Source of the DNA: Streptococcus ruminantium | Lineage (GTDB): Bacteria > Bacillota > Bacilli > Lactobacillales > Streptococcaceae | Reading direction: 5' to 3' | DNA: 64,000 bases | Assembly (NCBI RefSeq): GCF_003609975.1 | Contig: NZ_AP018400.1 | Location: forward strand, 1,314,501-1,378,500 | Notes under the pieces: model-generated | The model's input: only the letters and a program-made list of their open reading frames with translations | What the model was told of the DNA's origin: nothing | Databases searched by the model: none | Program-made: the position numbers and the translations under genes | Shown: piece by piece, positions 17,988-27,732 of the stretch | Layout of the letters: the number at the start of each line of letters is the position of its first letter | Numbering within the stretch: position 1 is the stretch's first letter

Positions 17988-19388
17988 TTACTTGATTAAC
18001 TCATAAATAGCTTCTGCATAAATAGCAGCCGCACGATAGAGTTGCTCTACTTCGATAAACTCATTGGCTTGATGCATCGTGTTCACATCACCAGGGAACA
18101 TAGCACCGTAGGCAACACCACGTTTGAGCAAGCGTCCAAATGTTCCACCACCGATAACTTGTTCGTAACCTTTTAGTCCTGTATGTTTTTCATAGACAGA
18201 TAGGAGGGTCGCAACCATTGGATCATCAATCGGGCAATAGTGTGGTGTATGTCCCTGCTCAGAAAGGCTAACAGCCTCTACCCCTAGTTTTTCCAAACCA
18301 GCCTTAATGGTTTCAGGATTGGTATTTTTAGGATAACGGAAATTGAGGGCAATGGTATTGTCAGATGAAGCCTCATCAAACTTGAAAACACCCGCATTCA
18401 TGGAAAGAGCACCCATTTGCTCATCGGAAATAGCTACACCAAGTTTCTTTGCTTCATGATCTTCTAGAAGAGTATCACCTGCCAATTCCAGATAAGCTTT
18501 CGCAGCTCCATCAAAGGCAAACTGTCCGAGGAACTTAGCCAAATAAGTTGCTCCGTTGACACCTTCTTCTGGGGTTGAACCGTGGGCTGATTTTCCGATG
18601 ACAGTTACTTGCACCCTGCCGTTATCAAGAGCTTCTGCGTCAGCTTTTAGACCGTATTCTTCTACAAAAGCTGCAAGTTTACTATCTAAATCGGTCAAGT
18701 CTCCAGAAATAATAGCTGTTGCAGACTCAGGCACCATATTCTCACGTAAACCGCCTGCAAAGCTATGCAATCTAGCAGCTCCGCTATTTTCTCCAGTAAA
18801 ATGCAGATAAGCTGTGATGTTCCCTTTCTCACCATTGATAATCGGAAACTCAGCATCAGGTGAGAATCCAAAGTCTGGCAAAGGCAGTCCCACATGCTCA
18901 AAGTAATAATCCATGTCCGCCCAACCTGACTCTTCATCAGTACCCACAATAAAACGAACTTTCTTAGAAGTTGGCAAACCTAATTCTTTGATGATTTTCA
19001 AACCATAATAGCAAGCCATGGTCGGCCCCTTATCATCAGAAGAACCGCGGGCAAAGAGTTTTCCATCAATAATTTGAGGTTCGTAAGGGTCTGTATCCCA
19101 ACCACTACCAGCAGGTACCACATCTAAGTGTCCAAAGATTCCGAGAACTTCATCTCCTTCACCAAATTCAAAATGCCCTGCATAATTGTCTACATTCGTT
19201 GTTGGATAACCATCACGGTCTGCAATTTCAAGGAATTTATTCAAGGCATGAACTGGGCCAGGACCAAATGGATGTTTTGCATCTGCTTGACTATCGTCAC
19301 GCTCAGAATTGATGCGCAAAAGATCAAACAAGTCTGCCATAAACTCGTCTTTTCGTTTGTCTACTTCTGTTCTAAAATTCACTGTCAT
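17988..19388 (-). CDS. pepV: Dipeptidase PepV (M20 family)
   Basis: This 466-residue cytoplasmic zinc peptidase cleaves dipeptides. The M20 ligands are visible: His87 and Asp89 in FGHLDVVP, Asp119 in GSSDDKG, Glu152/Glu153 in GTDEESGW, Asp178 in SPDAEFP and a His near the C-terminus in TMHQANE. Length equals that of the Lactobacillus enzyme. The ATG follows AAAAGGAG at 6 nt, and a strong terminator ends this single-gene unit. Confidence 0.93.
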   Translation of the reverse strand: MTVNFRTEVDKRKDEFMADLFDLLRINSERDDSQADAKHPFGPGPVHALNKFLEIADRDGYPTTNVDNYAGHFEFGEGDEVLGIFGHLDVVPAGSGWDTDPYEPQIIDGKLFARGSSDDKGPTMACYYGLKIIKELGLPTSKKVRFIVGTDEESGWADMDYYFEHVGLPLPDFGFSPDAEFPIINGEKGNITAYLHFTGENSGAARLHSFAGGLRENMVPESATAIISGDLTDLDSKLAAFVEEYGLKADAEALDNGRVQVTVIGKSAHGSTPEEGVNGATYLAKFLGQFAFDGAAKAYLELAGDTLLEDHEAKKLGVAISDEQMGALSMNAGVFKFDEASSDNTIALNFRYPKNTNPETIKAGLEKLGVEAVSLSEQGHTPHYCPIDDPMVATLLSVYEKHTGLKGYEQVIGGGTFGRLLKRGVAYGAMFPGDVNTMHQANEFIEVEQLYRAAAIYAEAIYELIK

Positions 19389-19484
19389 GATTTCTCCTTT
19401 TAGTATTAAAGTAAGTCCATTCTATCATAATTGAAAGAGATTTCATAGAAAAAGCAAAGATGAGGTTGCTAAGCACCTCAACCT

Positions 19485-20318
19485 CTATCTTTTTATGGAT
19501 AAATTGGCAAGATAGTCTGTGCCAAATTGTGTCAAGCGATTACGACTATCTTTGGATTCATAGAAATCAATCATAGCAAAACCTGCCTTGAGTTGACCAC
19601 CTATTTGCTCCTCCAGTGTGTGACTAAATTCATAGCCATATTTGGGATTAATCGCCAGTTCGCCTGCCGCCTCCAATCTTCGTGAGTTGAAAGGTAAGCT
19701 ATATTTAGGCTCTAAAGGTTTGTCTAGGTCATCCCATACATCATCACCATCAAACACATAGATCCATGGATTCATATAACCGACCATCAGCAAACCACCT
19801 TTTTTCAAGACTCTATAGGACTCCTGCCACATATTTGTTAAATCTTCAATGTAGACGTTAGACACTGGGCAGAAAATAATATCAAAACTCTCATCTTCAA
19901 AAGGAAAGGGATTCGTCATATCTGCTTGGACCGCTTGTAAATCTATATTTTCTCGCTCTGCAACTAGCCTATCTTTGGCTAACTGCTCTTGTGAAAAGTC
20001 CATAATCGTTGTGTTATAGCCATGCGCAGCAAAAATAGGTCCCTGTTGTCCACCACCACAGGCCAACCCCAATAGCTTTTTACCTCGGGCTTTTTCAAAC
20101 CATTCTAGCGGTACCATTTTCCCAACTGTTAAAGAAACTTCTAAGAAACTGTTTTTTACTCTTAGGAACTCTTCATGACTAATAGGTACTGTGTAGCTGT
20201 TTCCTTGCTTACTAGAAATCCGATCCCAACGGTCTTGGTTGTAACTTACGTAATCACTCATCTTATGTTCTTCTAACGAAGTTTGAGCAAATACAACCTC
20301 ATCTTTTTTATTATTCAT
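19485..20318 (-). CDS. Class I SAM-dependent methyltransferase
   Basis: This 277-residue protein has the SAM-binding motif I LLGLACGGGQQG near residue 82, an acidic motif II (TIMDFSQEQL), DMTNPFPFEDESFDIIFCP and the post-motif RVLKKGGLLMVG. It is a small-molecule-type methyltransferase; the substrate is unknown. The Shine-Dalgarno before ATG 20318 is weak and distant, and an internal ATG at residue 20 (MSDYVSYNQ) is a possible alternative start. The gene stands alone between pepV and an ABC-F gene. Confidence 0.8.
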   Translation of the reverse strand: MNNKKDEVVFAQTSLEEHKMSDYVSYNQDRWDRISSKQGNSYTVPISHEEFLRVKNSFLEVSLTVGKMVPLEWFEKARGKKLLGLACGGGQQGPIFAAHGYNTTIMDFSQEQLAKDRLVAERENIDLQAVQADMTNPFPFEDESFDIIFCPVSNVYIEDLTNMWQESYRVLKKGGLLMVGYMNPWIYVFDGDDVWDDLDKPLEPKYSLPFNSRRLEAAGELAINPKYGYEFSHTLEEQIGGQLKAGFAMIDFYESKDSRNRLTQFGTDYLANLSIKR

Positions 20319-20391
20319 TTATTTTACATTCCTTACTATGCTTATTATAGCATTCGCTAGCAAAAAAGCCACCTTCCCGTGACTTTCTCTG

Positions 20392-21936
20392 CTAGGTTAA
20401 TACATTAAAATCCCAAATATCGTCCACCCAATCTTGATAAAAGTCAGGTTCATGACAAACCATGAGGATAGATCCTTTGTAATCCTGAAGAGCCCGTTTG
20501 AGTTCGTCCTTGGCATCCACATCTAGGTGGTTGGTCGGCTCATCAAGGACTAGGACATTGTTTTCTCGGTTCATCAACAGGCAAAAGCGAACCTTAGCCT
20601 GCTCACCACCTGAAAGAACTTGAATTTGACTTTCGATATGCTTAGAGGTCAGACCGCAACGGGCGAGAGCCGCACGAACTTCTGCCTGATTGAGAGCTGG
20701 GAAGGCATCCCAGACAGCTTCCAACGGTGTCTGTCGGTTTCCTCCTGCTACTTCTTGTTCAAAATAGCCAAGTTCAAGGTACTCACCGCGCTCAACTGAA
20801 CCACCTAGTGGTGAGATAATTCCCAGTAAACTCTTGAGAAGAGTGGATTTCCCGATACCATTGGCACCAATAATAGCAATCTTCTGATTGCGTTCAAAGG
20901 TCAAATTGAGCGGCTTGCTATTTAGGACACGATCATAGCCGATTGCCAAATCTGTCGTCTGGAAAATAAAGCGACTTGGTGTACGAGCCATCTTGAAATC
21001 AAAGTTTGGTTTCGGTTTTTCAGCTTGAAGCTCGATGATCTCCATCTTGTCCAATTTCTTCTGACGAGACATGGCCATATTCCGAGTTGCAACACGAGCC
21101 TTGTTTCGATTTACAAAGTCTTGTAAGTCTGCAATTTCTTTTTGTTGACGTTCATAGGCAGCTTCCAACTGAGCTCGTTTCATCGCATGAACTTCTTGAA
21201 ATTGGTAGTAATCCCCTGTATAACGAGTCAGGAGTTGATTTTCAACATGGTAGACAATGTTAATCACATCATTCAAGAATGGAATATCATGTGAAATCAA
21301 GACAAAGGCATTTTCATAGTTTTGCAAGTAACGCTTGAGCCAGTCGATGTGCTCTGCATCCAGATAGTTAGTCGGCTCATCAAGCAGCAAGATGTCCGGT
21401 TTTTCCAAAAGCAACTTCGCTAGAAGAACCTTGGTTCGTTGTCCACCAGACAACTCAGTCACATCTGTATCCATACCATAATCCATCACACCAAGAGCAC
21501 GCGCCACCTCATCAATTTTAGCATCCAAAATATAAAAGTCACGACTTTCCAAACGGTCTTGCAATTCACCTACCTCTTCCATGAGGTCATCTATATCTGC
21601 TCCTTCTTCTGCCATGGATAGATAAATATCATTGATACGGGCTTCTGTCTTAAATAGTTCATCAAAGGCAGTTCGCAAAACATCACGGACCGTTTGTCCT
21701 TTCTCCAATTTAGCGTGTTGATCCAAGTAACCCGCTGTCACGTAGCGAGACCATTCCACCTTACCTTCATCTGGTTGCAGCTGTCCTGTCACGATGGACA
21801 TAAAGGTTGATTTCCCTTCTCCATTGGCACCGACAAGTCCAATATGCTCTCCCTTTAACAGACGGAAGGATACATTTTCAAAAATTGCTCGATCACCAAA
21901 ACCGTGACTCAAATTCTTCACTTCTAAAATACTCAT
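20392..21936 (-). CDS. ABC-F family ATPase (YkpA/YbiT-like)
   Basis: This 514-residue protein has two ABC domains and no membrane segment. Walker A sequences are GANGEGKST near residue 37 and GANGIGKST near 355; the signature LSGGQRTK and LSGGEQAK and the Walker B LLLDEPTNYLD and LVLDEPTNHLD are intact. The linker between the domains (about 245-310) is charged and helical, as in ABC-F translation factors that act in the ribosomal E site. It resembles YkpA/YbiT. A GC-rich hairpin (21961-21983) lies in the 5' region before the GGAG site. Confidence 0.85.
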   Translation of the reverse strand: MSILEVKNLSHGFGDRAIFENVSFRLLKGEHIGLVGANGEGKSTFMSIVTGQLQPDEGKVEWSRYVTAGYLDQHAKLEKGQTVRDVLRTAFDELFKTEARINDIYLSMAEEGADIDDLMEEVGELQDRLESRDFYILDAKIDEVARALGVMDYGMDTDVTELSGGQRTKVLLAKLLLEKPDILLLDEPTNYLDAEHIDWLKRYLQNYENAFVLISHDIPFLNDVINIVYHVENQLLTRYTGDYYQFQEVHAMKRAQLEAAYERQQKEIADLQDFVNRNKARVATRNMAMSRQKKLDKMEIIELQAEKPKPNFDFKMARTPSRFIFQTTDLAIGYDRVLNSKPLNLTFERNQKIAIIGANGIGKSTLLKSLLGIISPLGGSVERGEYLELGYFEQEVAGGNRQTPLEAVWDAFPALNQAEVRAALARCGLTSKHIESQIQVLSGGEQAKVRFCLLMNRENNVLVLDEPTNHLDVDAKDELKRALQDYKGSILMVCHEPDFYQDWVDDIWDFNVLT

Positions 21937-21960
21937 TTTATCTCCTCTAAAACACCAAAG

Positions 21961-21983
21961 AACTGGAGTCTAAGACTCCAGTT
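21961..21983 (-). terminator. Strong hairpin between glmM and the ABC-F gene
   Basis: A 10-bp perfect stem (AACTGGAGTC/GACTCCAGTT) with a 3-nt loop lies about 100 nt after glmM and 25 nt before the ABC-F start. The following tract on the minus strand (CTTTGGTGTTTT) is only moderately T-rich, so it may be a leaky terminator or a 5' leader structure of the ABC-F gene. Confidence 0.55.
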
Positions 21984-22077
21984 TAATTCTATGTTACTCA
22001 ATGAAAAGCAGTAACGAGCCAATACATTCGTATATCAAAACAAGTTGACAGATTCAGCTATCAATTCTTGACAAACA

Positions 22078-23430
22078 TTAGTCCAAGCCAATTTCTGCAC
22101 GCACCACATCTGCAATTGTATTAACATAGTAATCAACCTCGGCATCCGTTGGTGCTTCTGCCATGACTCGCAAGAGTGGCTCAGTACCACTCGGACGGAC
22201 TAAAATGCGTCCATTTCCTGCCATTTCAGCTTCCATTTTCTCAATAATAGCTGCAATAGCAGGCACTTCCATCGACTTATCCTTCATGCTATTTTCCACA
22301 CGGATATTGACTAATTTTTGTGGATAGATAGTTACTTCTGCTGCTAATTCTGACAATGTTTTGCCTGTTTCTTGCATAATTTTTGTTAATTGCACAGCGG
22401 TTAGCTGTCCGTCACCTGTGGTGTTGTAATCCATAAGGATGACATGTCCCGACTGCTCACCACCAACATTGTAACCTTCCTTACGCATTTCTTCTACCAC
22501 ATAACGGTCGCCAACTGCGGTCACAGCTTTTTCAATCCCTTCACGATCTAAAGCCTTATGGAAACCAAGATTGGACATGACCGTTGTCACAATCGTATTT
22601 TTAGCCAAAAGCCCTCTATCAGCAAGGTACTTGCCAATGATATACATGATGCGATCGCCATCTACTAGATCTCCATTCTCATCAACTGCAATCAAACGGT
22701 CACTATCTCCGTCAAAGGCAAGACCGATTCGACTTCCCGTTTCCCTGACTAATTTTTGAAGCTGCTCCGGATGTGTTGAACCGACACCTTCGTTAATGTT
22801 GAGTCCATCTGGATTTTCAGCCATGACAGTTAAATCTGCGCCCAAGTCTGCAAAAACCTGACGAGCAGAGGTTGAGGCAGCACCATTTGCCGTATCAAGT
22901 GCAACCTTCATTCCTTCCAATTCTATACCCGCTGATACAAGGAATTGTTGATACTTGCGCAAACCTTCTGGGTATTCTACTACATCCCCTAACCCTTGAG
23001 CAGATGGGCGTGGAAGAGTATCTTCTTCTGCATCAAGAAGCCCTTCAATCTCCGCTTCCAAAGCATCATCCAATTTGAAACCATCACTGGCAAAAAACTT
23101 AATGCCATTATCCTGAGCTGGATTGTGGCTGGCAGAAATCATAACTCCTGCACTGGCTTTCTCTGTTTTTACCAAGTGGGCAACACCTGGTGTTGCCAAA
23201 ACACCCAACCTATAAACATGAATTCCTACTGATAGGAGACCGGCAATCAAAGCAGCTTCCAACATCTGCCCTGAAATCCGTGTATCACGCGCTACAAAAA
23301 CGCGAGGGACTTCCGTCTCATGCTGGCTAAGTACATAACCACCGAAACGTCCTAATTTAAACGCCAATTCCGGCGTTAATTCAATGTTCGCTTCTCCTCG
23401 AACACCATCTGTACCAAAATATTTACCCAT
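22078..23430 (-). CDS. glmM: Phosphoglucosamine mutase
   Basis: This 450-residue enzyme converts GlcN-6-P to GlcN-1-P for cell wall precursor synthesis. It begins [11 protein letters not shown]; the phosphoserine is Ser101 in [12 protein letters not shown], the metal site is DGDSDR, and the C-terminal phosphate loop is RPSGTEP. The frame is open to 23580, but the protein homology starts at ATG 23430. It is the third gene of cdaA-cdaR-glmM, a conserved Firmicutes unit in which GlmM is known to bind and restrain CdaA. Confidence 0.95.
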   Translation of the reverse strand: MGKYFGTDGVRGEANIELTPELAFKLGRFGGYVLSQHETEVPRVFVARDTRISGQMLEAALIAGLLSVGIHVYRLGVLATPGVAHLVKTEKASAGVMISASHNPAQDNGIKFFASDGFKLDDALEAEIEGLLDAEEDTLPRPSAQGLGDVVEYPEGLRKYQQFLVSAGIELEGMKVALDTANGAASTSARQVFADLGADLTVMAENPDGLNINEGVGSTHPEQLQKLVRETGSRIGLAFDGDSDRLIAVDENGDLVDGDRIMYIIGKYLADRGLLAKNTIVTTVMSNLGFHKALDREGIEKAVTAVGDRYVVEEMRKEGYNVGGEQSGHVILMDYNTTGDGQLTAVQLTKIMQETGKTLSELAAEVTIYPQKLVNIRVENSMKDKSMEVPAIAAIIEKMEAEMAGNGRILVRPSGTEPLLRVMAEAPTDAEVDYYVNTIADVVRAEIGLD

Positions 23431-23446
23431 CTTATTTCTTAACCCC

Positions 23447-24151
23447 TTATTTTGTTTTTGTAAGTGCAACTTGCATATTAACTTCTGTTTGTGAAAGAAC
23501 AACCGGCAAGACATTACCATCTGCATCAACTGCGCGCAACTTAGCAACCCCACTATAGTCCTCAGACAAGTTGCTAACATCCATGGCTACGGCTTCAATA
23601 CGGTCAATCTTAGCCATGGTCTCCTCATCAGTCGTCACCTTGACCGTATCTAAATTAACAGAAACCTTGGACAGACTATAGCCTTCTGCCAACTGATTGC
23701 TGTAGACTCGTCCTTCAACTGGAAAAGCCTTGCTCACTCGTTTACCAATCTTGACAGTGATGGTATCAGGCGCTAAAGTCGCACTCACTCCTGCTGGCAA
23801 ATTGGCTAATTGGAGTTTAACTGTCTGCGTTCCAGCGCTTACCTTCTTTAGATTTGCAATAACTTGAAAAGTTCGAGTCAATTCTGCAGATTCTCGCTGC
23901 AACAGAACGCGATTGGAGCCACGCAACTCAACTGCTACTGTTGATGAAAAGCCTGAAATAAAATACTTGCTCGTATCGTAATCTATCTCAATCGGCACGT
24001 TATTCAAGGTATGCACATAGGTTTCTGATTCTTTATTTTTTGCTGATGATTCTGATGTTTTATAGTTGGTAGTTGTTGCATAGAAAAAGAGCAACAAAGC
24101 TAGAAAAACTGATAAGACTAAGTGGCCGACCGCCTTAAATTTATCGTGCAT
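23447..24151 (-). CDS. cdaR: CdaA regulator, YbbR-domain protein
   Basis: This 234-residue protein has one N-terminal membrane helix ([14 protein letters not shown]) and an extracellular part made of YbbR repeats. CdaR proteins modulate the diadenylate cyclase CdaA. The start at 24151 is chosen because GGGAGGAAGC lies just upstream and the usual MHDKFK start follows; it overlaps the end of cdaA by 11 bp. It lies 16 bp before glmM. Confidence 0.88.
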   Translation of the reverse strand: MHDKFKAVGHLVLSVFLALLLFFYATTTNYKTSESSAKNKESETYVHTLNNVPIEIDYDTSKYFISGFSSTVAVELRGSNRVLLQRESAELTRTFQVIANLKKVSAGTQTVKLQLANLPAGVSATLAPDTITVKIGKRVSKAFPVEGRVYSNQLAEGYSLSKVSVNLDTVKVTTDEETMAKIDRIEAVAMDVSNLSEDYSGVAKLRAVDADGNVLPVVLSQTEVNMQVALTKTK

Positions 24152-24995
24152 GTTTGCTTCCTCCCAATCGTTTCCAAATAGGCTGTTTGTCTGCATGTTC
24201 AGAAATAAAAGTGGAGCGCAATTCAGCTTCAAATTCTTCAAGCGTCAAATCATGCTTGAAGACTCCATTGTGAGCAATTGAGATGCTCCCTGTCTCTTCC
24301 GAAACGATAAAGACAAAGGCATCTGAGACTTCAGACAAGCCGATAGCTGCACGATGGCGAGTACCAAACTCCTTTGAGATTCCTGCACTTTCTGACAACG
24401 GCAAATAGGCACAAGCAACTGCTACCTTATCTTCTTTAACGATAACAGCACCATCGTGAAGCGGTGTATTGGGAATGAAAATGTTAATCAGTAATTCCCG
24501 TGACACATCCGCATTTAGAGGGATTCCTGTCGCCCTGTATTCTTGCAAGGTTCGTGCTCGTTCAACTGCTACAAGTGCTCCGATTTTCCGCGGTGACATA
24601 TAGGCCACCGACTTGAGAATGGCATCAATTAACTTCTCTTCTGCACTCACAGTATTTGCGGTAAAAATCTGAGTTGTACGGCCAAGCTTTTCCAACATAG
24701 CGCGCAACTCTGGTGCAAAAATAACAACTGCCGCAATAACTCCGTAAGTTATGACTTGATTCATCAACCAAGCAATAGTCTGCAAGCCAAATAAACTAGC
24801 CACAATCTGAGCAATGATAAACAGAAAAACCCCACGAATCAAGGTCATAATTTTAGTGCCTGCAATAGCCTTACTAAAATTATAAATTAAATAAACAACA
24901 ATGCCAATATCAATTAAGTGAAGTAAGGCGGTCCATGGACTAACAATCAGACTCGACCAATACCCCGCATCTAATAACTGGTTAAAGTTTAACAT
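24141..24995 (-). CDS. cdaA: Diadenylate cyclase (c-di-AMP synthase)
   Basis: This 284-residue membrane enzyme makes c-di-AMP from two ATP. It has three N-terminal transmembrane segments (about residues 12-90) and a DAC domain with the catalytic DGA (181-183) and RHR (213-215) motifs intact. It heads the cdaA-cdaR-glmM operon and is divergent from murT-gatD, which also concerns the cell wall. The Shine-Dalgarno is weak (GAACGAT). Confidence 0.95.
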   Translation of the reverse strand: MLNFNQLLDAGYWSSLIVSPWTALLHLIDIGIVVYLIYNFSKAIAGTKIMTLIRGVFLFIIAQIVASLFGLQTIAWLMNQVITYGVIAAVVIFAPELRAMLEKLGRTTQIFTANTVSAEEKLIDAILKSVAYMSPRKIGALVAVERARTLQEYRATGIPLNADVSRELLINIFIPNTPLHDGAVIVKEDKVAVACAYLPLSESAGISKEFGTRHRAAIGLSEVSDAFVFIVSEETGSISIAHNGVFKHDLTLEEFEAELRSTFISEHADKQPIWKRLGGSKHAR

Positions 24996-25036
24996 ATCGT
25001 TCTCATACTTTCTAACTCATACATAGTAACGACTCC

Positions 25037-25046
25037 ATTATACCAT
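25037..25046 (-). promoter_or_regulatory. Extended -10 promoter of cdaA
   Basis: The minus strand carries TATGGTATAAT, an extended -10 box (TGG before TATAAT at 25042-25037), about 42 nt before the cdaA ATG. No good -35 is seen. Confidence 0.5.
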
Positions 25047-25161
25047 ATTTTTTCCTATATTCTTTAGAAAACCATGACCATCCCATTAAAAAGATTACAG
25101 ATTTACTGCGAAAATATGTCGAAGATCTGCATACTCTATTATAGAAAATCAAAAGGCTTTG

Positions 25162-25170
25162 TGTTAAAAT
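25162..25170 (+). promoter_or_regulatory. Extended -10 box 6 nt before murT (leaderless mRNA)
   Basis: TGTTAAAAT (TG, one base, TAAAAT at 25165-25170) ends 6 nt before the murT ATG at 25177. The start site would fall at or next to the A of the ATG, and no Shine-Dalgarno sequence is present, so the mRNA is probably leaderless. Confidence 0.5.
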
Positions 25171-25176
25171 AAGTCC

Positions 25177-26520
25177 ATGAAAATAAATACATTACTAGGG
25201 ATGATAGCAGGAAAAACTTCCCAATTTGTTTTAAGTAAACTCGGTCGTGGAACAACCTTGCCAGGAAAAATTGCTCTTGCATTCGATAAAGATATTCTAA
25301 ACAGTTTGGCAAAGGATTATGAAATCGTTGTTATCACTGGCACAAATGGTAAAACTTTAACAACTGCGCTAACAGTCGGTATTCTTCAGGAGGCTTTTGG
25401 GGAAATTACCACTAACACCAGTGGAGCCAATATGATTACAGGGATTACGGCTACCTTTTTGTCTGCCCCCAAAAATAAAAATGGCAAAAAAATTGCTGTG
25501 TTGGAAATTGATGAAGCCAGTCTTACAAGAGTGACTGACTTTATCAAGCCAAGCCTGATTGTATTCACTAATATCTTCCGCGATCAGATGGATCGTTACG
25601 GTGAGATTTATACGACTTACCAGATGATCTTAGATGGAGCTGCAAAGGTACCAACCGCCACTATTTTAGCTAACGGTGACAGTCCGCTTTTCAACTCAAC
25701 GACAATCATCAATCCAGTCAAATACTACGGTTTTGCGACAGAAGAACATGAGCCTCGCTTGGCCCATTACAATACCGAAGGCGTACTCTGTCCACATTGC
25801 CATCAAATTATTCGGTATAAGCTCAATACCTATGCAAATCTTGGAAGCTATACTTGTAGCAATTGTGAATTTAGCAGACCTGAATTAGATTATAAGCTGA
25901 CCAAGCTCAAAGAAATCACCAATACTTCTTCTTCCTTTGTTATTGATGATCAAGACTATAGAATCAATATCGGTGGTCTCTACAATATTTACAACGCTCT
26001 TGCAGCAGTCAGTGTCGCAGAGTTCTTTGGGGTTCCATCTGAGAAAATTAAAGCTGGCTTTGACAAGAGTAAGGCGGTTTTTGGTCGTCAAGAGACCTTC
26101 AAACTAGGCAACAAGGACTGTACCCTCGTCCTCATTAAGAATCCGGTCGGTGCAACTCAGGCTATGGAGATGATAAAGTTAGCTCCTTATGAATTTAGCT
26201 TGTCTGTTCTTCTCAATGCTCATTATGCTGATGGTATTGATACTAGCTGGATATGGGATGCCGATTTTGAGCAGATTTCACAGATGAAGATTCCTCAAAT
26301 TTTTGCAGGCGGAGTTCGTTCTTCAGAGATTGCTCGCCGTCTTCGCGTCACTGGTTATCCAGAAAATCAGATTGTTGAGAAGTCAAAATTGGAAGACATC
26401 ATCAACTTGATTGAACACTCCAGCAGTCAACATGCTTACATACTAGCGACCTACACTGCCATGTTGGAATTCCGTGACTTACTAGCCCAGCGCCAAGCTG
26501 TTGGAAAGGAAATGAAATAA
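25177..26520 (+). CDS. murT: Lipid II isoglutaminyl synthase, MurT subunit
   Basis: This 447-residue Mur-ligase-like protein, together with GatD, amidates the D-Glu of lipid II to D-isoglutamine. It has the ATP loop GTNGKT (55-60), a Cys4 zinc ribbon (Cys205, Cys208, Cys227, Cys230) inserted in the middle domain, typical of MurT, and a C-terminal DUF1727 domain with [13 protein letters not shown], which carries the Asp that meets the GatD active site. Its stop codon overlaps the gatD start by one base. Confidence 0.95.
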   Translation: MKINTLLGMIAGKTSQFVLSKLGRGTTLPGKIALAFDKDILNSLAKDYEIVVITGTNGKTLTTALTVGILQEAFGEITTNTSGANMITGITATFLSAPKNKNGKKIAVLEIDEASLTRVTDFIKPSLIVFTNIFRDQMDRYGEIYTTYQMILDGAAKVPTATILANGDSPLFNSTTIINPVKYYGFATEEHEPRLAHYNTEGVLCPHCHQIIRYKLNTYANLGSYTCSNCEFSRPELDYKLTKLKEITNTSSSFVIDDQDYRINIGGLYNIYNALAAVSVAEFFGVPSEKIKAGFDKSKAVFGRQETFKLGNKDCTLVLIKNPVGATQAMEMIKLAPYEFSLSVLLNAHYADGIDTSWIWDADFEQISQMKIPQIFAGGVRSSEIARRLRVTGYPENQIVEKSKLEDIINLIEHSSSQHAYILATYTAMLEFRDLLAQRQAVGKEMK

Positions 26521-27305
26521 TGGTTTATACTTCATTAAAAAGTCCCGATAGAGACTATCCTTACAAGCTCTATATTGCTCATCTCTACGGAGACTTGATG
26601 AATACTTACGGTGATAATGGCAATATCCTTATGCTCAAATATGTAGCAGAAAAGCTAGGAGCTCGTGTTCAGGTTGACATCGTCTCTCTGAAAGATGGCT
26701 TTGATAAAGAATTCTATGATATTGTCTTTTTCGGTGGTGGTCAAGACTATGAGCAATCTGTTCTAGCCAAGGATTTACCAACCAAGAAAGAAAGTCTAGC
26801 AGATTTCATCGAAAACGAAGGCGTTATGTTAGCTATCTGCGGTGGTTTCCAATTACTCGGACAATACTATATCGAGGCTAGTGGACGTAAAATTGAGGGC
26901 TTGGGAATTTTGGGACACTACACTCTCAATCAGACTAATAATCGCTATATTGGCGACATCAAAATCCATAATGATGAATTTGATGAAACCTACTATGGAT
27001 TTGAAAACCATCAAGGGCGCACTTTTCTAGCGGATGACCAAAAACCACTGGGTAGGGTTATCTATGGAAATGGTAACAATAAGGAAGATGGCGGCGAAGG
27101 AATGCACTACAAAAACACCTTTGGCAGCTATTTTCACGGTCCCATACTCTCACGTAATGCCAATCTAGCTTATCGCTTGGTCACAACAGCCCTTCGGAAA
27201 AAATACGGACAAGCTATTCCACTTGCAAACTACGTAGACATTCTCAGTAAAGAAGTTGCAGAAGAATACAGCGATGTGAAGAGCAAGGCAGAGTTTGAGA
27301 GATGA
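26520..27305 (+). CDS. gatD: Lipid II isoglutaminyl synthase, glutaminase subunit GatD
   Basis: This 261-residue class I glutamine amidotransferase supplies ammonia to MurT. The nucleophile is Cys107 in LAICGGFQ and the catalytic His206 lies in YFHGPIL. The start overlaps the murT stop (TAATG), so the subunits are coupled at translation. The pair is essential in related pathogens and affects beta-lactam resistance in the family. Confidence 0.95.
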   Translation: MVYTSLKSPDRDYPYKLYIAHLYGDLMNTYGDNGNILMLKYVAEKLGARVQVDIVSLKDGFDKEFYDIVFFGGGQDYEQSVLAKDLPTKKESLADFIENEGVMLAICGGFQLLGQYYIEASGRKIEGLGILGHYTLNQTNNRYIGDIKIHNDEFDETYYGFENHQGRTFLADDQKPLGRVIYGNGNNKEDGGEGMHYKNTFGSYFHGPILSRNANLAYRLVTTALRKKYGQAIPLANYVDILSKEVAEEYSDVKSKAEFER

Positions 27306-27454
27306 GATTTCAGGAAAAACAAACTCATGCTTTGCGCAAATTAAACAGTTCTTGTAGATCTTTTCAATCTGTCATTTGACAACTAGAGATGACCAAGCAC
27401 CACAACTAGTTTCCGAAACATGGATCATCTATCTTTTAAGATTGTTACTTGATG
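27306..27454 (+). other. Intergenic stretch after gatD
   Basis: A 25-codon frame overlaps the gatD stop (ATGA at 27302) but has no family resemblance. I see no gene or RNA structure in it before the terminator at 27455-27505. The stretch 27510-27690 that follows the terminator also shows nothing I can name. Confidence 0.4.
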
Positions 27455-27505
27455 AGGAAACATTCCCAAAAACGTCTAAAGTTTAAACTTTGGACGTTTT
27501 TTCAA
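27455..27505 (+). terminator. Terminator of murT-gatD (left copy of a duplicated element)
   Basis: A 16-bp inverted repeat with one G-U pair (AAAACGTCTAAAGTTT/AAACTTTGGACGTTTT) ends in six T residues. The hairpin and about 15 bp before it are repeated with small changes at 30452-30506, on the other side of the histidine-triad gene. Confidence 0.8.
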
Positions 27506-27698
27506 TAAATACTTGCACAGTAAATCAGATTGATTCTACACCTACCTACTAACACCATACCTATGCCTTGCACTACGACAAGCTCACCCCATTTGACAAC
27601 TCAGAAAAATAAAGAACAGTTAGAAGGAACACCTTCTGTTAAAAATTTGATACACAGTTACTCATATGGCTTGCAGGAATATCTAAAATGATATATAA

Positions 27699-27710
27699 TT
27701 AACTAGTTAA
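27699..27710 (+). promoter_or_regulatory. AdcR (zinc repressor) operator of the histidine-triad gene
   Basis: TTAACTAGTTAA is a perfect match to the streptococcal AdcR box TTAACYRGTTAA. It sits directly before the -10 box TATAAT (27712-27717), so zinc-loaded AdcR would block the promoter. The ATG follows at 27733 behind AAGGAG. Confidence 0.85.
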
Positions 27711-27732
27711 GTATAATATCAAGGAGTAAAGA

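Noticed and set aside
23431..23580. 50-codon N-terminal extension of glmM
   Set aside because: It overlaps cdaR, and the conserved GlmM N-terminus begins at 23430.
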